Source: Clostridiales bacterium
GTDB lineage: Bacteria > Bacillota > Clostridia > Christensenellales > Aristaeellaceae
DNA: 6,983 nucleotides
Assembly: GCA_004552515.1 (NCBI GenBank)
Contig: SFOF01000114.1
Coordinates: 1-6,983 of the forward strand
Direction: 5' to 3'
Below, piece by piece: positions 6,419-6,983 of the stretch. A program made the position numbers and the translations under genes. The notes under the pieces are model-generated. The model was given only the letters and a program-made list of their open reading frames with translations, searched no databases and was not told the DNA's origin. The stretch's first letter is position 1, and each line of letters begins with the position of its first letter.

Positions 6419-6447
6419 CATATAGGAACGTTACAGGGAAGCGGCGG

Positions 6448-6983
6448 TCAATCTGTGATTCCGCACCAGTCCTCAAGGTATTCCTTCTTCGTCATGACGG
6501 GCTTAAAGCGGCTCCTGACCAGACACGCCTTTTCCGCGCCGGTGTACAGCAGCTCCGCGGCCGTGCAGGCCAGCATTTTCGCCGCGCCGGCATAGCGCAT
6601 CTCTTCGTCAAACGGCGTAAAGGCGGCGCTGTGAGCCACGCCGTTATAGCCGCCGATCAGCGCGTGGACAGTGGGCAGCAGGCAGGAGACGTCGTTTGCG
6701 TCGGTGGACAGGCCGATTCCCTCGTTGACGTGATCGCCGCCGAAGATCTCCGCTTCATTGTCCAGCACGATGCGCTTGAGATCGGGCTGCTCGTTGAAGG
6801 AGAGCGTGCCGGAAAAATCGCTGATTTCCACCTCGGCGCTGGCGGCCAGCGCGCTCGCCCTCAGGCAGCGGTTGACGATCTCGTTACATTCCTTGATATA
6901 GCCGGTGTCCCAGCCGCGGACGTGCGCCGCGCCGGTCGTTTTGTCGGCGAAGGGATAATCGGGCAGTATAATCGCGTCCAGCT
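6448..6983 (-). CDS. M20-family metallopeptidase/amidohydrolase (C-terminal part; 5' end outside window)
   Basis: On the minus strand the frame is open from the window edge to TGA at 6450-6448, giving 177 complete codons. Although a GTG at 6831 could serve as a start, the frame continues upstream with sensible protein (KTTGAAHVRGWDTGY, ECNEIVNRC), so this is the C-terminal part of a longer enzyme, usually about 390-480 residues. The key stretch is GLSTDANDVSCLLPTVHAL followed by GVAHSAAF. It matches the C-terminal catalytic part of M20 zinc peptidases of the aminobenzoyl-glutamate hydrolase (AbgB) / ACY1L2-like amidohydrolase type, where S-T-D and the later His-Ser sit at the active site and the His is a metal ligand. 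The product would hydrolyse an amide or peptide bond in a small acylated amino acid or dipeptide in the cytoplasm; substrate is unknown. The first metal ligands lie outside the window. It is convergent with the upstream remnants and shows no damage here. Confidence 0.85.
   Translation of the reverse strand, partial: LDAIILPDYPFADKTTGAAHVRGWDTGYIKECNEIVNRCLRASALAASAEVEISDFSGTLSFNEQPDLKRIVLDNEAEIFGGDHVNEGIGLSTDANDVSCLLPTVHALIGGYNGVAHSAAFTPFDEEMRYAGAAKMLACTAAELLYTGAEKACLVRSRFKPVMTKKEYLEDWCGITD

Noticed and set aside
6147..6425. A 92-codon plus-strand frame before the M20 gene
   Set aside because: No ribosome binding site, no domain, odd composition, and it runs through the terminator stem.

Overview
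The window looks like chromosomal DNA from a GC-rich member of the Clostridia (Bacillota). This is inferred from several signs together: strong AGGAGG-type ribosome binding sites, stem-loop plus T-tract terminators, a LivM-LivG fused transporter subunit, and remnants of a YesN/YesM-like regulator and sensor pair. Species cannot be named from the sequence. The overall style would suit an uncultured gut Clostridia lineage.

Positions 1-4087 hold a compact plus-strand operon for a branched-chain amino acid type (Liv, HAAT family) ABC importer. It runs: C-terminal half of the solute-binding protein (1-525, 5' end outside the window), a hairpin in the intercistronic gap (552-582), the permease LivH (622-1530), one polypeptide joining permease LivM to ATPase LivG (1544-3382), and ATPase LivF (3383-4087), which starts directly after the stop codon of the fusion. 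The binding protein would capture ligand outside the membrane, LivH and the LivM part would form the channel, and the LivG part and LivF would power it. The true ligand (Leu/Ile/Val or another small amino acid or amide) cannot be read from sequence. After livF come GC-rich degenerate repeats, a hairpin and a strong intrinsic terminator (4235-4272).

Positions 4391-6094 hold a decayed regulatory module on the plus strand. First is a response regulator that has lost the first half of its receiver domain (including the phospho-acceptor Asp), carries a frameshift before its AraC-type DNA-binding domain, and ends inside the second helix-turn-helix. A membrane sensor follows, starting in an overlap with the regulator. 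It has one N-terminal membrane segment and an extracellular dCache-like domain, but also two opposite frameshifts and an in-frame TAG, and no second membrane segment or kinase domain. A further 59-codon remnant follows the TAG in the same frame. The neighbouring 3.5 kb of livHMGF is free of such lesions, so true gene decay seems likelier than poor sequence.

Positions 6095-6447 contain no convincing gene and end in a plus-strand intrinsic terminator (6387-6418). Convergent with it, 6448-6983 on the minus strand is the C-terminal part of an M20-family metallopeptidase/amidohydrolase whose start lies outside the window. I see no clear new biological system. The points most worth a second look are the LivM-LivG fusion, the compensating frameshifts in the sensor, and the structured, repeated DNA behind livF.
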